From positions 51,393-115,392 of the forward strand of contig NZ_JADKRW010000009.1 in assembly GCF_015350995.1 (NCBI RefSeq): a DNA stretch of 64,000 bases. Direction: 5' to 3'. Within the stretch, counting starts at the first letter, position 1, and every line of letters begins with the position of its first letter. The notes under the pieces were generated by a model. It was not told where the DNA came from and made no database searches. It was given only the letters and a program-made list of their open reading frames with translations. Below, one piece after another: positions 26,719-34,703 of the stretch. Origin of the DNA: Curtobacterium sp. VKM Ac-1393. Lineage in GTDB: Bacteria > Actinomycetota > Actinomycetes > Actinomycetales > Microbacteriaceae. The translations under genes were made by a program, and so were the position numbers.

Positions 26719-27759
26719 GTGCCGTACACCACCCAGCCCAACACCGCCATCGTCGTCCACGGTGCCGGCGACCTCCGCGTCGAGGAATTGCCTGCGCCGA
26801 CGCCCCGTGCCGACGAGGCCGTGGTGACCGTCGCATTCGGCGGCATCTGCGGGTCGGACCTGCACTACTGGCGGAGCGGCGCCGTCGGCGAGTCGATTCT
26901 CCGAGAACCAATGGTCCTCGGGCACGAGGTCGTCGGTAACGTCACGGTCGCGGCCGCCGACGGATCGGGTCCCGCCGTCGGCACCGCAGTGGCCGTGCAC
27001 CCCGCGACCACGGGCACCGCACCCGGCCGATACCCGGCGAACCGTCCGAACCTGGCGCCAGGCACGACCTACCTCGGCAGCGCCGCACTCCTGCCCCACA
27101 CGCAAGGCGGGTTCGCCCGCCACACCGCACTTCCGACGCGCATGCTCCGCCCACTCCCAGCGGGGCTGTGTCTGCGGGACGCTGCACTCGCAGAACCCGC
27201 AGCCGTGGCGCTGCACGGCGTGCACCGCGCCGGTGACGTCGCTGGCAAGCGCGCACTCGTCATCGGCGCCGGCCCCATCGGCGCCCTCGCCGCGGCAGCC
27301 CTGCGGCGGGCCGGTGCAGCCGAGATCGTCGCCGTGGACCTGCAGGAGCTGCCGTTGCGCATCGCCCTCGAGGTCGGCGCCGACCGCACCATTCATGCAG
27401 CCGATGTGGCCGCGATCGATGCTGTCGAAGCCGACGTTGTCATCGAGTCTTCCGGGAACCGTCACGGTCTGGCTTCGGCCGTCCGTGGAGCTGCGCGAGG
27501 CGGGACCGTCGTGATGGTGGGGCTGCTTCCGACCGGACCGCAGCCGGCTTTAGTGTCCCTCGCGATCACGAAAGAGCTCGACCTCCGCGGGTCGTTCCGG
27601 TTCGTCGACGAGATCACCGAGGTGCTCGCGGCGCTAGCCGACGGATCGCTTGCAGTCGGACCGGTCGCGACGCACGAGTTCGCGGTCGACGATGCCCTGG
27701 AAGCCTTTGTGACCGCGGCAGACTCCTCCGTGTCCGGCAAAGTGCTCGTGCGGTTCTGA
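26719..27759 (+). CDS. idnD: L-idonate 5-dehydrogenase-like zinc alcohol dehydrogenase
   Basis: 346 residues, medium-chain dehydrogenase fold. The catalytic zinc site is seen in FGGICGSDLHYWRSGAVGES and VLGHEVVGNV. The Rossmann fold is ALVIGAGPIGALAAAALRRA. 'CGSDLHYW..G..G' is the usual L-idonate 5-dehydrogenase/polyol dehydrogenase pattern. The structural zinc lobe is altered: the Cys cluster is replaced by a NRPNLAPGTTYLGSAALLPH stretch, as in IdnD proteins that lack some of the four cysteines. It would oxidise L-idonate to 5-ketogluconate, feeding the preceding fusion enzyme. GTG start with AGGAG. Confidence 0.82.
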   Translation: MPYTTQPNTAIVVHGAGDLRVEELPAPTPRADEAVVTVAFGGICGSDLHYWRSGAVGESILREPMVLGHEVVGNVTVAAADGSGPAVGTAVAVHPATTGTAPGRYPANRPNLAPGTTYLGSAALLPHTQGGFARHTALPTRMLRPLPAGLCLRDAALAEPAAVALHGVHRAGDVAGKRALVIGAGPIGALAAAALRRAGAAEIVAVDLQELPLRIALEVGADRTIHAADVAAIDAVEADVVIESSGNRHGLASAVRGAARGGTVVMVGLLPTGPQPALVSLAITKELDLRGSFRFVDEITEVLAALADGSLAVGPVATHEFAVDDALEAFVTAADSSVSGKVLVRF

Positions 27760-27785
27760 GGATCCGCCGGGCCGGCCGGGGTCGG

Positions 27786-28361
27786 TCAGTCCGTCGGCGC
27801 CCAACCCCGCAGCGCGCCGAGCAGTGTGCGGACCAGTCTGGACGCGATCTGCTCCGACGGGATCCCAACGGTCTCGTGCAGGTCGAAGATTTCGCGAGGG
27901 TCGAACATCGAGTTCCAGAAGAACAGCCCGAGGTCGCCCTGGTCCGGAATCCCGACCTCGGCGGCGGCCTCGCGGATGGGCCGCTCGAGGGCGTCCGCCT
28001 GCACCGTGAGGTACGGCGCATCGGCGCGGAGTCGTTTCAGGTACCCCTGATCGGAGCGGGTATGCACCATTGCCCGGCCATGTTTCATGACCAGCTCGAT
28101 CCAGCGGCGACTGACCACCTCGAGCAGCTCGACACCCCACTCGTCGCGCGCCAGGCTGAATTCACGGAGGGTCTCGCCGACACCGAATCGGAATTCGGCA
28201 AGGGCCTCGTCGACGCTGCTGAAGTGCCGGTACGCGGTCGCGGTGGAGACTTCTGCTTTCGCGGCGACGTCCTGCATGCGGATCGAGTTGCCGTGTTTCG
28301 CGGCGAGGCGCGAGGCGGCCTTGATGATGCGTGCGCGGTTGCGCTCGGTATCGCTGCGCAC
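27786..28361 (-). CDS. TetR family transcriptional regulator
   Basis: 191 residues. The N-terminal TetR helix-turn-helix (about 8-55) is RARIIKAASRLAAKHGNSIR, MQDVAAKAEVSTATAYRHFS. The C-terminal ligand domain is helical, with no family I can name. It starts with GTG 20 bp after the aminotransferase stop and is the last gene of the SDR-aminotransferase-TetR transcript. The promoter of that transcript carries a clean ATGAGA-N6-TCTCAT palindrome, so autoregulation through this element is the simplest reading, and this protein is the best candidate for the regulator of all four sites. Confidence 0.9.
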   Translation of the reverse strand: MRSDTERNRARIIKAASRLAAKHGNSIRMQDVAAKAEVSTATAYRHFSSVDEALAEFRFGVGETLREFSLARDEWGVELLEVVSRRWIELVMKHGRAMVHTRSDQGYLKRLRADAPYLTVQADALERPIREAAAEVGIPDQGDLGLFFWNSMFDPREIFDLHETVGIPSEQIASRLVRTLLGALRGWAPTD

Positions 28362-28381
28362 GGCCCTCCTCGTCGTTGTTG

Positions 28382-29542
28382 TCAGCGTAGTGCGCCGAAC
28401 GCTGCGGCGAGTCGAGCCACGCCAGCTTCGATGGCGTCGTCGGACGCCGCATAGGAGAGCCGGAGGTGGTGTTCGCCGGCCGCTCCGAACTCGGCTCCCG
28501 GTCGGACGGCGACACCTGCGTCGCGGAGCCGCGCGACGAGGTCGACGCTCGGAATGTTGAGGTCGTAACGCGGGAACAGGTAGAACGCGCCTTCCGGTGA
28601 GCTCACATCGAGCCCCGGGATCGTCGCGAGCCCGTCCGCCATTAACGCTCGGCGCCGCGAGTACGCGTCGTGCATACGGGCGATGTCCTCACCGCACGTC
28701 TCGAGCGCCACCAGCGCGGCGTCCTGTACTGCGGTGTTCATGGAGCCGTTCGCGGTGTTGTGGACCCGCGCAGCAGCGGTGATGACCTCGCTAGGCCCCC
28801 AGAGGTACCCGACCCGCCATCCGGTCATGGCGTAGCTCTTGGAGAACGTCTGGCAGTACACGGTCCGGTCGACAAGCGAGGGCACCTCCAGCGCGGAGGT
28901 GAACGGCTGTCCAGTGAAAGTGAGGTCGGCGTACGCCTCGTCGCTGATGACGATCGTGTCCGTGCCGGTCAGCGCAGCGCCGAGCCGTTCGAGTTCGTCA
29001 CGGGAGTGCACGATGCCGGTTGGGTTACCGGGATTGCAGAACACGAACAGCTTCGCCTCAACAAGTGCGGCGTCAAGAGCGTCAAGATCCCAATGTAGGT
29101 CTGCCTGCAGCGGGACCGGGACAGCGACGCCACCGGCCATGCTGATCAGGTCCGCGTACAGTGAGTAGGTTGGGTCTGGGATCACTACACGGTCCCCGGG
29201 GTTCACGATCGCGAGGATCGCAGCGGTCAAACCGCCCGTGCCACCGTGCGTGATCAACACATCGCCGGAATCGACCGGACGGCCGGCAAGGGCACCGACC
29301 CGGTCGGCAAGAGCGGCGCGGAGGGCCGGTTCACCGTAGAGAGGCGAGTAGTGCGTGCGCCCGGCACGGAGCGCGGCCGATGCAGCTTCGATCACCTGCG
29401 GCGGTGTTGCGAAGTCTGGCTCCCCCATCGCGAGGGAGACGAGATCGCCGGAGGACTGCGGCTGCTGCACGCGCCGGGACGCCGCAACGATGCGTTGTAC
29501 CGACTCCGCGGGGCGGAACGTGGCGGGCGTGATGGTGGTCAT
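28382..29542 (-). CDS. PLP-dependent aminotransferase, class I/II (aspartate-type)
   Basis: 386 residues. Family I aminotransferase blocks are LVSLAMGEPDFATPPQVIEA, GRTHYSPLYGEPALRAALAD, VIPDPTYSLYADLI, FCNPGNPTGIVHSRDELERL, VISDEAYADLTF and the lysine motif CQTFSKSYAMTGWRVGYLWG; a late arginine (HHLRLSYAA) would bind the carboxylate. It interconverts an amino acid and a 2-oxo acid using PLP. Its ATG overlaps the TGA of the SDR gene upstream (ATGA), so the two are coupled. In context with 5-oxoprolinase-type genes and a glutamate-type dehydrogenase, a glutamate analogue is the likely amino donor or substrate. Confidence 0.92.
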   Translation of the reverse strand: MTTITPATFRPAESVQRIVAASRRVQQPQSSGDLVSLAMGEPDFATPPQVIEAASAALRAGRTHYSPLYGEPALRAALADRVGALAGRPVDSGDVLITHGGTGGLTAAILAIVNPGDRVVIPDPTYSLYADLISMAGGVAVPVPLQADLHWDLDALDAALVEAKLFVFCNPGNPTGIVHSRDELERLGAALTGTDTIVISDEAYADLTFTGQPFTSALEVPSLVDRTVYCQTFSKSYAMTGWRVGYLWGPSEVITAAARVHNTANGSMNTAVQDAALVALETCGEDIARMHDAYSRRRALMADGLATIPGLDVSSPEGAFYLFPRYDLNIPSVDLVARLRDAGVAVRPGAEFGAAGEHHLRLSYAASDDAIEAGVARLAAAFGALR

Positions 29543-30345
29543 TCGCTGTCCTTCCGGTCGGCGGCACCGTCCGGTGCGCCGGTGTTGCGGCTGATCTCTA
29601 TGTCGACGCTCGTGTCGCGTTGCCGGGTGGGCGCGATGACGAGTTCCTGCACGACGGCTCGAGACGGAAGGGCTGCGACGAGGCGAACGGCCTCGGCGAC
29701 GTCCTCGGGGCGGAGCATGTGCACGCGTTCCTCGGGTGCTGGCGGTCGGGCTCTGCCGTCGAGGATGGGGGTGTCCGCCTCACCGGGGAGCACGGTCACA
29801 GCCCGCAGACCCTCGTTGCGGAACGTGTTGTGCAGGAACGTCATGTAGTTCCGGACGCCGGCCTTCGCCGCGCCGTACGCTGCCCCGCCGAGAAGGTTCG
29901 GGTTCACGGCGGCGAGCGACGAGATCGTGATCACCGTGCCGTTGCCGTTCCGAAGCAGGTCGCCAAGAAGCGCCTGGGTAAGGAGGTGAACGGCGGTGAG
30001 GTTGACGTCAATCACGGTGCGCCACTCGTCCTCAGGCACCCACCGCGCGTTCTGAACGCTGCTGGAGGCCCCCGCGGCGTGCACAAGCAGGTCGACCGGG
30101 CCGGCTGCTGCATGCGCGGCATCGACGATCCTGCCGGCGGCACCGTTCGCGGCTACGTCCTCAGCTACGACAACCGCGGAGCCTCCCTCATCGATGATCA
30201 CCCGAGCGACCTCGTCGAGCGCGGACAGGCGCCGGCCGACGAGCACGACGGTCGCGCCGTCGCGTGCGAGCAGCAGCGACGTCTCGCGGCCCATCCCAGA
30301 TCCGGCGCCGGTGACGATCGCCACTTTGCCATGCAGAGAACCCAT
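29539..30345 (-). CDS. Short-chain dehydrogenase/reductase
   Basis: 268 residues from ATG 30345 with GAGGAG upstream. Rossmann motif KVAIVTGAGSGMGRETSLLL, then DLLVHAAGAS (where NNAG is usual), ITISSLAAVN and YGAAKAGVRNYM (Tyr-xxx-Lys). It is NAD(P)-dependent; the substrate is unknown. It is first gene of the SDR-aminotransferase-TetR operon, with an ATGAGA-type palindrome 19 bp upstream. A much longer frame upstream is antisense to the next gene pair and is not real. Confidence 0.92.
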   Translation of the reverse strand: MGSLHGKVAIVTGAGSGMGRETSLLLARDGATVVLVGRRLSALDEVARVIIDEGGSAVVVAEDVAANGAAGRIVDAAHAAAGPVDLLVHAAGASSSVQNARWVPEDEWRTVIDVNLTAVHLLTQALLGDLLRNGNGTVITISSLAAVNPNLLGGAAYGAAKAGVRNYMTFLHNTFRNEGLRAVTVLPGEADTPILDGRARPPAPEERVHMLRPEDVAEAVRLVAALPSRAVVQELVIAPTRQRDTSVDIEISRNTGAPDGAADRKDSE

Positions 30346-30363
30346 GTCACTCCTCGTCTTAAT

Positions 30364-30381
30364 ATGAGAATTGTCTCTCAT
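30364..30381. promoter_or_regulatory. Operator candidate, ATGAGA-N6-TCTCAT (site 2)
   Basis: ATGAGAATTGTCTCTCAT, both half-sites perfect, lies 19 bp before the ATG of the SDR gene and after the end of the pxpC-like gene. TTTGAGAGA continues at 30381-30389, giving a third partial half-site. Same build as the sites at 25374, 34521 and 38275. Confidence 0.65.
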
Positions 30382-30395
30382 TTGAGAGAAGTCCG

Positions 30396-31391
30396 TCAAC
30401 CGTTGTCGCGGTGCCGTGGAATGCCAACGGCACTGAAGACGTCGGCGACGGCCAACTCGAGCGTCTGTATCGCGGTCTCCGCCTGCCAGAGCGACCGCTG
30501 CGCCTGCCCTCGGTCGACCCAGCGGAACCGCACGACGCGGCCCGGGGTGACCTGGCCGAGCAACGACTGCGATCCGGTCGTCGCGAACGCCACGATCGGG
30601 TAGCCGGCGGTGACGGTCCGGTAGCGTCCGAGCACGATCAGTTCGTCGCCGTGCGGGATCTCTACCGCACCAACCGGCACACCGTGGGACACGATCTCCG
30701 CGTCGCCTTCCGGGTGCAGGACGGGGCCATCGAGCCGCACGCCGACGTGGTTTGAGCGCTCGGTAACCCGGTACTCGGCGGAGCCGATGAGTTGCTCGAT
30801 GCCGGGGATGCGTGCGGCCGGGCCCGGCAGCAGGTCGACGGTCCACGGCCCGGGTCCGGGACGCCGAATCGGCACCGGCAGCCGGAAGAGCGCATGGTCG
30901 AAGTGTGGCTGGCGGAACCCAGTGAACTCGGTGGTGACCGCGATCGACGCGCCGTGCGCGATCTGCTGGGCAAACCCCATCCGGGCATCCGGCGCAGCAC
31001 TGCCGAGGAAGGTCTCGGCGTGCACGCGGCCAGCGACAGCCAGGTAGCTCCTGGCCCCGTCGGCGCCGGGGAGCACACGGACCTCGACACCAGCCGGGAC
31101 GACGATGGGTGTCCACGCGTCGGCGGTGTGCTCACCCACGAGCACCTGTCCCACGGCACCCGTCACGGCCACCAGCACGTCCGCCGAGGGGACGAGCGAG
31201 AACTCCCCCATCACCTCGAAGAGGGTGGCGCGGCGGGCGTTGCCGACGAGGACGTTGGCGACAGTCGCGGCATGCTGGTCCGCGCTGCCACCGGTCGGCA
31301 CGCCGAGCCGTTCGGTGCCGGTTCGGCCAGCGTCTTGGAACGTGGTGAGCCAGCCGGCGTCGACGACGTCGAGCCGCACCTCGCGGCTCAC
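30396..31391 (-). CDS. pxpC: Biotin-dependent carboxyltransferase-family protein (PxpC/KipA type)
   Basis: 331 residues. It carries the family opening LDVVDAGWLTTFQDAGRTGT, ERLGVPTGGSADQHAATVAN, then GARSYLAVAGRV, FLGSAAPDARMG and late VSHGVPVGAVEIPHGDELIV, all known from PxpC/KipA (AHS2 domain) proteins. With PxpA and PxpB it forms the prokaryotic ATP-dependent 5-oxoprolinase that opens pyroglutamate to glutamate. Its start overlaps the pxpB stop by 4 bp, so A-B-C are coupled in the usual order. The substrate may differ from pyroglutamate (see the pxpA entry). Confidence 0.9.
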   Translation of the reverse strand: MSREVRLDVVDAGWLTTFQDAGRTGTERLGVPTGGSADQHAATVANVLVGNARRATLFEVMGEFSLVPSADVLVAVTGAVGQVLVGEHTADAWTPIVVPAGVEVRVLPGADGARSYLAVAGRVHAETFLGSAAPDARMGFAQQIAHGASIAVTTEFTGFRQPHFDHALFRLPVPIRRPGPGPWTVDLLPGPAARIPGIEQLIGSAEYRVTERSNHVGVRLDGPVLHPEGDAEIVSHGVPVGAVEIPHGDELIVLGRYRTVTAGYPIVAFATTGSQSLLGQVTPGRVVRFRWVDRGQAQRSLWQAETAIQTLELAVADVFSAVGIPRHRDNG

Positions 31392-32110
31392 TGACGCGCT
31401 CCCGCCGGCTCGTCATCGGGCAGCAGGAAAGCGGTACCGGTGCGCTCGGCCTCGACACGGTCCACCGCGCGGTACCGGATGCGGTCGCCGGGCAGGATCG
31501 CGGCGGCGTCCTCCCGTGCGATGTCGACGACCACATGGGGCGTCCGACCGATCACCCGCCAGCCCGTCGGCCCCGGGAATGGCTGGATGATGGCGTTCTG
31601 CCCGGCGATCATGATCGAGCCGGCGGGCACGTTGGTGCGGGGCTGCGCTGCACGTCGAACCGGACGGTTGAACCGGCCGCCCTCCATCATCGGTGCCATG
31701 CCCGCGGCGAGCAGGACGACGTCGAACACGGTGCCGGTGACGGTCGCGACCAGGTCGTCGACCGACTGTTCAAGCTCCGCGGCGACGGACTCCAGATCTG
31801 GCCCGGCACCGGCGTCGAAGACCACCGGGATAGTGAATGTCCGCCCGGCGACCGACGACACGGTGCCGTCGGAGCCGGTCGTCTCGTCGAGCAGCCGGAC
31901 GACGTCCTCGATGCTCTCCGGACTCGTGCGGAGCGGGTCGAAGCGGACCAGCAGCGAGTCGAGGCCGGCGACGAGCTCAGTGACCCCGTGCGGCGTCCGG
32001 CGCTCGAGTTCGCGGCCGATGGCACGGACGCGCTCGCGCACGCCCGGCTCGGCGACGCCGGCGATCATGACCGCGGCGTCGCCGAATGGGGCGGTGCTGA
32101 TGCCGGTCAC
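31388..32110 (-). CDS. pxpB: 5-oxoprolinase subunit PxpB/KipI type
   Basis: 240 residues from a GTG at 32110 whose GTGA overlaps the pxpA stop. Blocks of the AHS1/KipI domain are PFGDAAVMIAGVAEP, GVTELVAGLDSLLVRFDPL, TFTIPVVFDAGAGPDLESVA, VVLLAAGMAPMMEGGRFNRP and NAIIQPFPGPTGWRVIGRTP. The usual 'GF.PGFAYLG..P' loop is represented by LAAGMAPMMEGGRF, a clear deviation. It pairs with PxpC. A longer frame upstream is antisense-like within pxpA and is not used. Confidence 0.88.
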   Translation of the reverse strand: MTGISTAPFGDAAVMIAGVAEPGVRERVRAIGRELERRTPHGVTELVAGLDSLLVRFDPLRTSPESIEDVVRLLDETTGSDGTVSSVAGRTFTIPVVFDAGAGPDLESVAAELEQSVDDLVATVTGTVFDVVLLAAGMAPMMEGGRFNRPVRRAAQPRTNVPAGSIMIAGQNAIIQPFPGPTGWRVIGRTPHVVVDIAREDAAAILPGDRIRYRAVDRVEAERTGTAFLLPDDEPAGARQ

Positions 32111-32913
32111 TGCGCAGCGACCGCCGCGCGCTTGTCGGCGAGAACCTCCTGGAGGCCCGTGGCCCGGATCCCCGCAGCATCCAGTGCGGCGCGCAACGCT
32201 GTCCCGTTCGCCAGTACCTGAGGGTGGTCGCCGTGCAGCAGCACGACGTCCGCGTCGTGCCCGAGTGGCACGGTTTCGCCATCCACGGTCACCACGGTGC
32301 CCTCGGTCACGACCTGCACGACGCGGCTTCCGATCTCCTGCGGATCGTGCAGGAGCCCACCCGGGTGCGAGCGGGCGACAGGCATGCCGTCGGCCCCGTA
32401 CCCGCGGTCTGCCAAGAAGACGTAGCCGACCTGGAGGTCGCGCTTCCGGGACTCCTCGGCCAGTAGCCCGTTCTGGCAGATGACGATGTAGCTCGGGTTG
32501 TACGCGGCGATCGCGTCGGTGATCGCCCGGGCGTGCTTCGCGTCGGTCTGCGCGATGCTGCCCATCCGCCCGTGCGGTGCGACGTGACTGATGATTCCGC
32601 CGTGCACGCGGGCGAACGCGTCGAGGGCACCGATTTGGTACAGCACGTCCGTGCGGATCTCTTCCTCGGACGCCTCGATCAGGCGGCGCCCGAAGCCGAC
32701 GAGGTCCGGGTAGCCGGGGTGTGCGCCGAGTTCGATGCCGCGACGGACGCACTCGGCGACCGTTTGGTCGATCACTCGGGGGTCGCCGGCGTGGAACCCG
32801 CAGGCGATGTTCGATGCGGTGACGAGCCCGAGCAGGGCCTCGTCGTCGCCGATGGTGTAGTTGCCGAAGCTCTCGCCGAGATCGGCGACGACGGCGACGG
32901 ATGCGGTGGCCAT
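32107..32913 (-). CDS. pxpA: LamB/YcsF family 5-oxoprolinase subunit (PxpA type), divergent
   Basis: 268 residues. Family blocks are DLGESFGNYTIGDDEALLGL, VTASNIACGFHAGDPRVIDQ, ELGAHPGYPDLVGFGRRLIE, LYQIGALDAFARVHGG, FLADRGYGADGMPVARSHPG and the late VLLHGDHPQVLANG. Two normally invariant stretches are changed: the first strand reads AVVADLGE where DLNxDLGE is usual, and HVKPHGxLYN becomes HVAPHGRMGS (Ala112 in place of Lys). The rest of the fold is intact, so the gene is probably functional but may act on a different lactam. It is first of the pxpABC trio, 40 bp after the MFS gene. Confidence 0.9.
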   Translation of the reverse strand: MATASVAVVADLGESFGNYTIGDDEALLGLVTASNIACGFHAGDPRVIDQTVAECVRRGIELGAHPGYPDLVGFGRRLIEASEEEIRTDVLYQIGALDAFARVHGGIISHVAPHGRMGSIAQTDAKHARAITDAIAAYNPSYIVICQNGLLAEESRKRDLQVGYVFLADRGYGADGMPVARSHPGGLLHDPQEIGSRVVQVVTEGTVVTVDGETVPLGHDADVVLLHGDHPQVLANGTALRAALDAAGIRATGLQEVLADKRAAVAAQ

Positions 32914-32953
32914 GGGCTCTCCTTGTGGTGCTGGTGGAACGTATGGGTCAAGG

Positions 32954-34291
32954 TCACTCGACGCGGAGCGGCTGCCCCTTGGTTTCGCGGAGGAACAGGC
33001 AGCTGACCAGGGTGATCAGTGCCGTGATGATCGACGCGAACGCCGGGACGAGGCTGCTGCCGGTGGCGTTGATGATTGCGGTCATCACCAGTGGCGCGCT
33101 GCCGCCGAAGATGATCGTGCTGAGGCTGAACCCGATGCTGTAGGCGCTGTAGCGGACGGTGGTCGGGAACATCTCGGTGAGGACGGTGTGGATGACCGCG
33201 GCGTGCCCGGAGAACGCCAGGGCGAGGACGACGGCGCCGAGGGCCGCAAGAGCGAACTGACCAGTGGCGAGGAGCACGAACATCGGGTACGACACAACGG
33301 CCATGGCGATCGCCGAGCCGATCAAGACGGGCTTCCGGCCGACGCGGTCAGACAGGCGGGCCATCAGCGGAATGGCGATGATGATCGCCACGAGCGCGCA
33401 CGCGGTGACGAGGAGGCCCTGCACGAGCGTGAAGTTGTGTTCGTCGCCGAGCTGGGTCTTGAGGTACGTCGGCATGTAGGCGAACAGCAGGTAGTAGCCG
33501 GGGCCGTTCAGCGCCGGCAAGAAAATCGTGAGGATGATCGCGGCGATGTGGCGACGGGATGTGAAGGCCGCGCGGAGCGGGTTGCGGGCGACGGCGTTCC
33601 GCTCGCGGAGGGCCTCGAAGTGCGGCGTCTCCTCCATGCGGCGGCGGATGTAGAACCCGACGTAGCCGAGCGGGGCGGCGAACAGGAACGGCATGCGCCA
33701 GGCCCATGACTCCATGGTCTCGTCACCGAGGGTGGTGATGAGGATTGCGGAGAAGGTGCTGCCGAACAGGAGGGCGAAGAACGAGCCGACCGCGATGAAG
33801 CTCATTGCGAAGTTGCGGGCTGCGTCGCGGGCGTATTCGCCAACGAACGACATTGCGCCTGCGACCTCACCGCCAGCGCTGAAGCCCTGGAGGACACGGA
33901 GGGAGATGAGGATGATGGGCGCGGCGATCCCGATGACGCTGTGTGCCGGAATGAGCCCGATGCACAGTGTCGATGCGGAGATCAGCAGCAGCAGCGTTGA
34001 CAGCAGCGCCTTGCGACCGATCTTGTCGCCGAGGTACCCGCAGATGACGCTGCCGAAGGGGCGTGCGATGAAGCTGACGAGGAAGCCGATGTTGGTCAGG
34101 AGCAGCGCTCCGGTCTCGGCGCCGCCGATGAGGTTGAGTGCGATGTAGGTCGTCAGCAACCCGTAGATGCCGTAGTCGTACCACTCGACGAAGGAGCCCA
34201 CGGCTCCTGCGATCGTGGCGCGCCGGACGACCTTGCCGTCGGCGGTGATGACGCCGACTTGGGTGGTGTCGAGCCGTGGTGCTGCGGTCAT
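32954..34291 (-). CDS. MFS metabolite:H+ symporter (MhbT/ShiA-like)
   Basis: 445 residues with 12 predicted helices. The start GSFVEWYDYGIYGLLTTYIA, the A-like loop GYLGDKIGRKALLSTLLLLI, LRVLQGFSAGGEVAGAMSFV and YIRRRMEETPHFEAL are typical of the metabolite:H+ symporter branch of the MFS that carries small organic acids and betaines. It heads the transcript MFS-pxpA-pxpB-pxpC and so likely imports the lactam or its precursor. The ATG at 34291 is preferred because it gives the family start after a short cytoplasmic tail, with AGAGAAG upstream. Confidence 0.93.
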   Translation of the reverse strand: MTAAPRLDTTQVGVITADGKVVRRATIAGAVGSFVEWYDYGIYGLLTTYIALNLIGGAETGALLLTNIGFLVSFIARPFGSVICGYLGDKIGRKALLSTLLLLISASTLCIGLIPAHSVIGIAAPIILISLRVLQGFSAGGEVAGAMSFVGEYARDAARNFAMSFIAVGSFFALLFGSTFSAILITTLGDETMESWAWRMPFLFAAPLGYVGFYIRRRMEETPHFEALRERNAVARNPLRAAFTSRRHIAAIILTIFLPALNGPGYYLLFAYMPTYLKTQLGDEHNFTLVQGLLVTACALVAIIIAIPLMARLSDRVGRKPVLIGSAIAMAVVSYPMFVLLATGQFALAALGAVVLALAFSGHAAVIHTVLTEMFPTTVRYSAYSIGFSLSTIIFGGSAPLVMTAIINATGSSLVPAFASIITALITLVSCLFLRETKGQPLRVE

Positions 34292-34520
34292 GTCTGTCTT
34301 CTCTCGGGAAGGCCCGTGCGGGCTAGCTAACAGTGTGCAGGCGAGGACGATCGTCTTCACGCAGCGGACGGCGGCACTGCCGTCCGTGGGTACGCCGAAG
34401 TCGCCCGGACGTGGACCGGGCAAGATCAGCCACGGACGGACGCGGGGGCGGCTGCATGGTGTCCTCCTGGGCGTCCGAACGGCGATGGCCGGATTGCTGT
34501 GAGTGCGACTTGACTCGTAT

Positions 34521-34538
34521 ATGAGAATACGGTCGCAG
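34521..34538. promoter_or_regulatory. Operator candidate, ATGAGA-N6-TCTCAT class (site 3), in the MFS/GDH intergenic region
   Basis: ATGAGAATACGGTCGCAG: the first eight bases equal the other three sites and the second half-site keeps four of six bases. It lies in the 412-bp gap (34292-34703) between the divergent MFS-pxpABC and dehydrogenase-RraA transcripts, which otherwise shows no gene. ACTCGTATATGAGA around it adds a second, shorter dyad. Confidence 0.5.
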
Positions 34539-34703
34539 TTCTTACACGGTCAATCCCCGGACGGGTCGGTCCTGTAAATCCCATGTTTCCGATGCGTTTC
34601 ATCGGCCCAGGACGACGCTGCCAGCCCTTGCCCCGTCGGCACTCCCGGGGCAGAATGGGTTCTTAACTGCGAATCAGTTCTTATATCTTCCGCGGAGGAA
34701 TCC

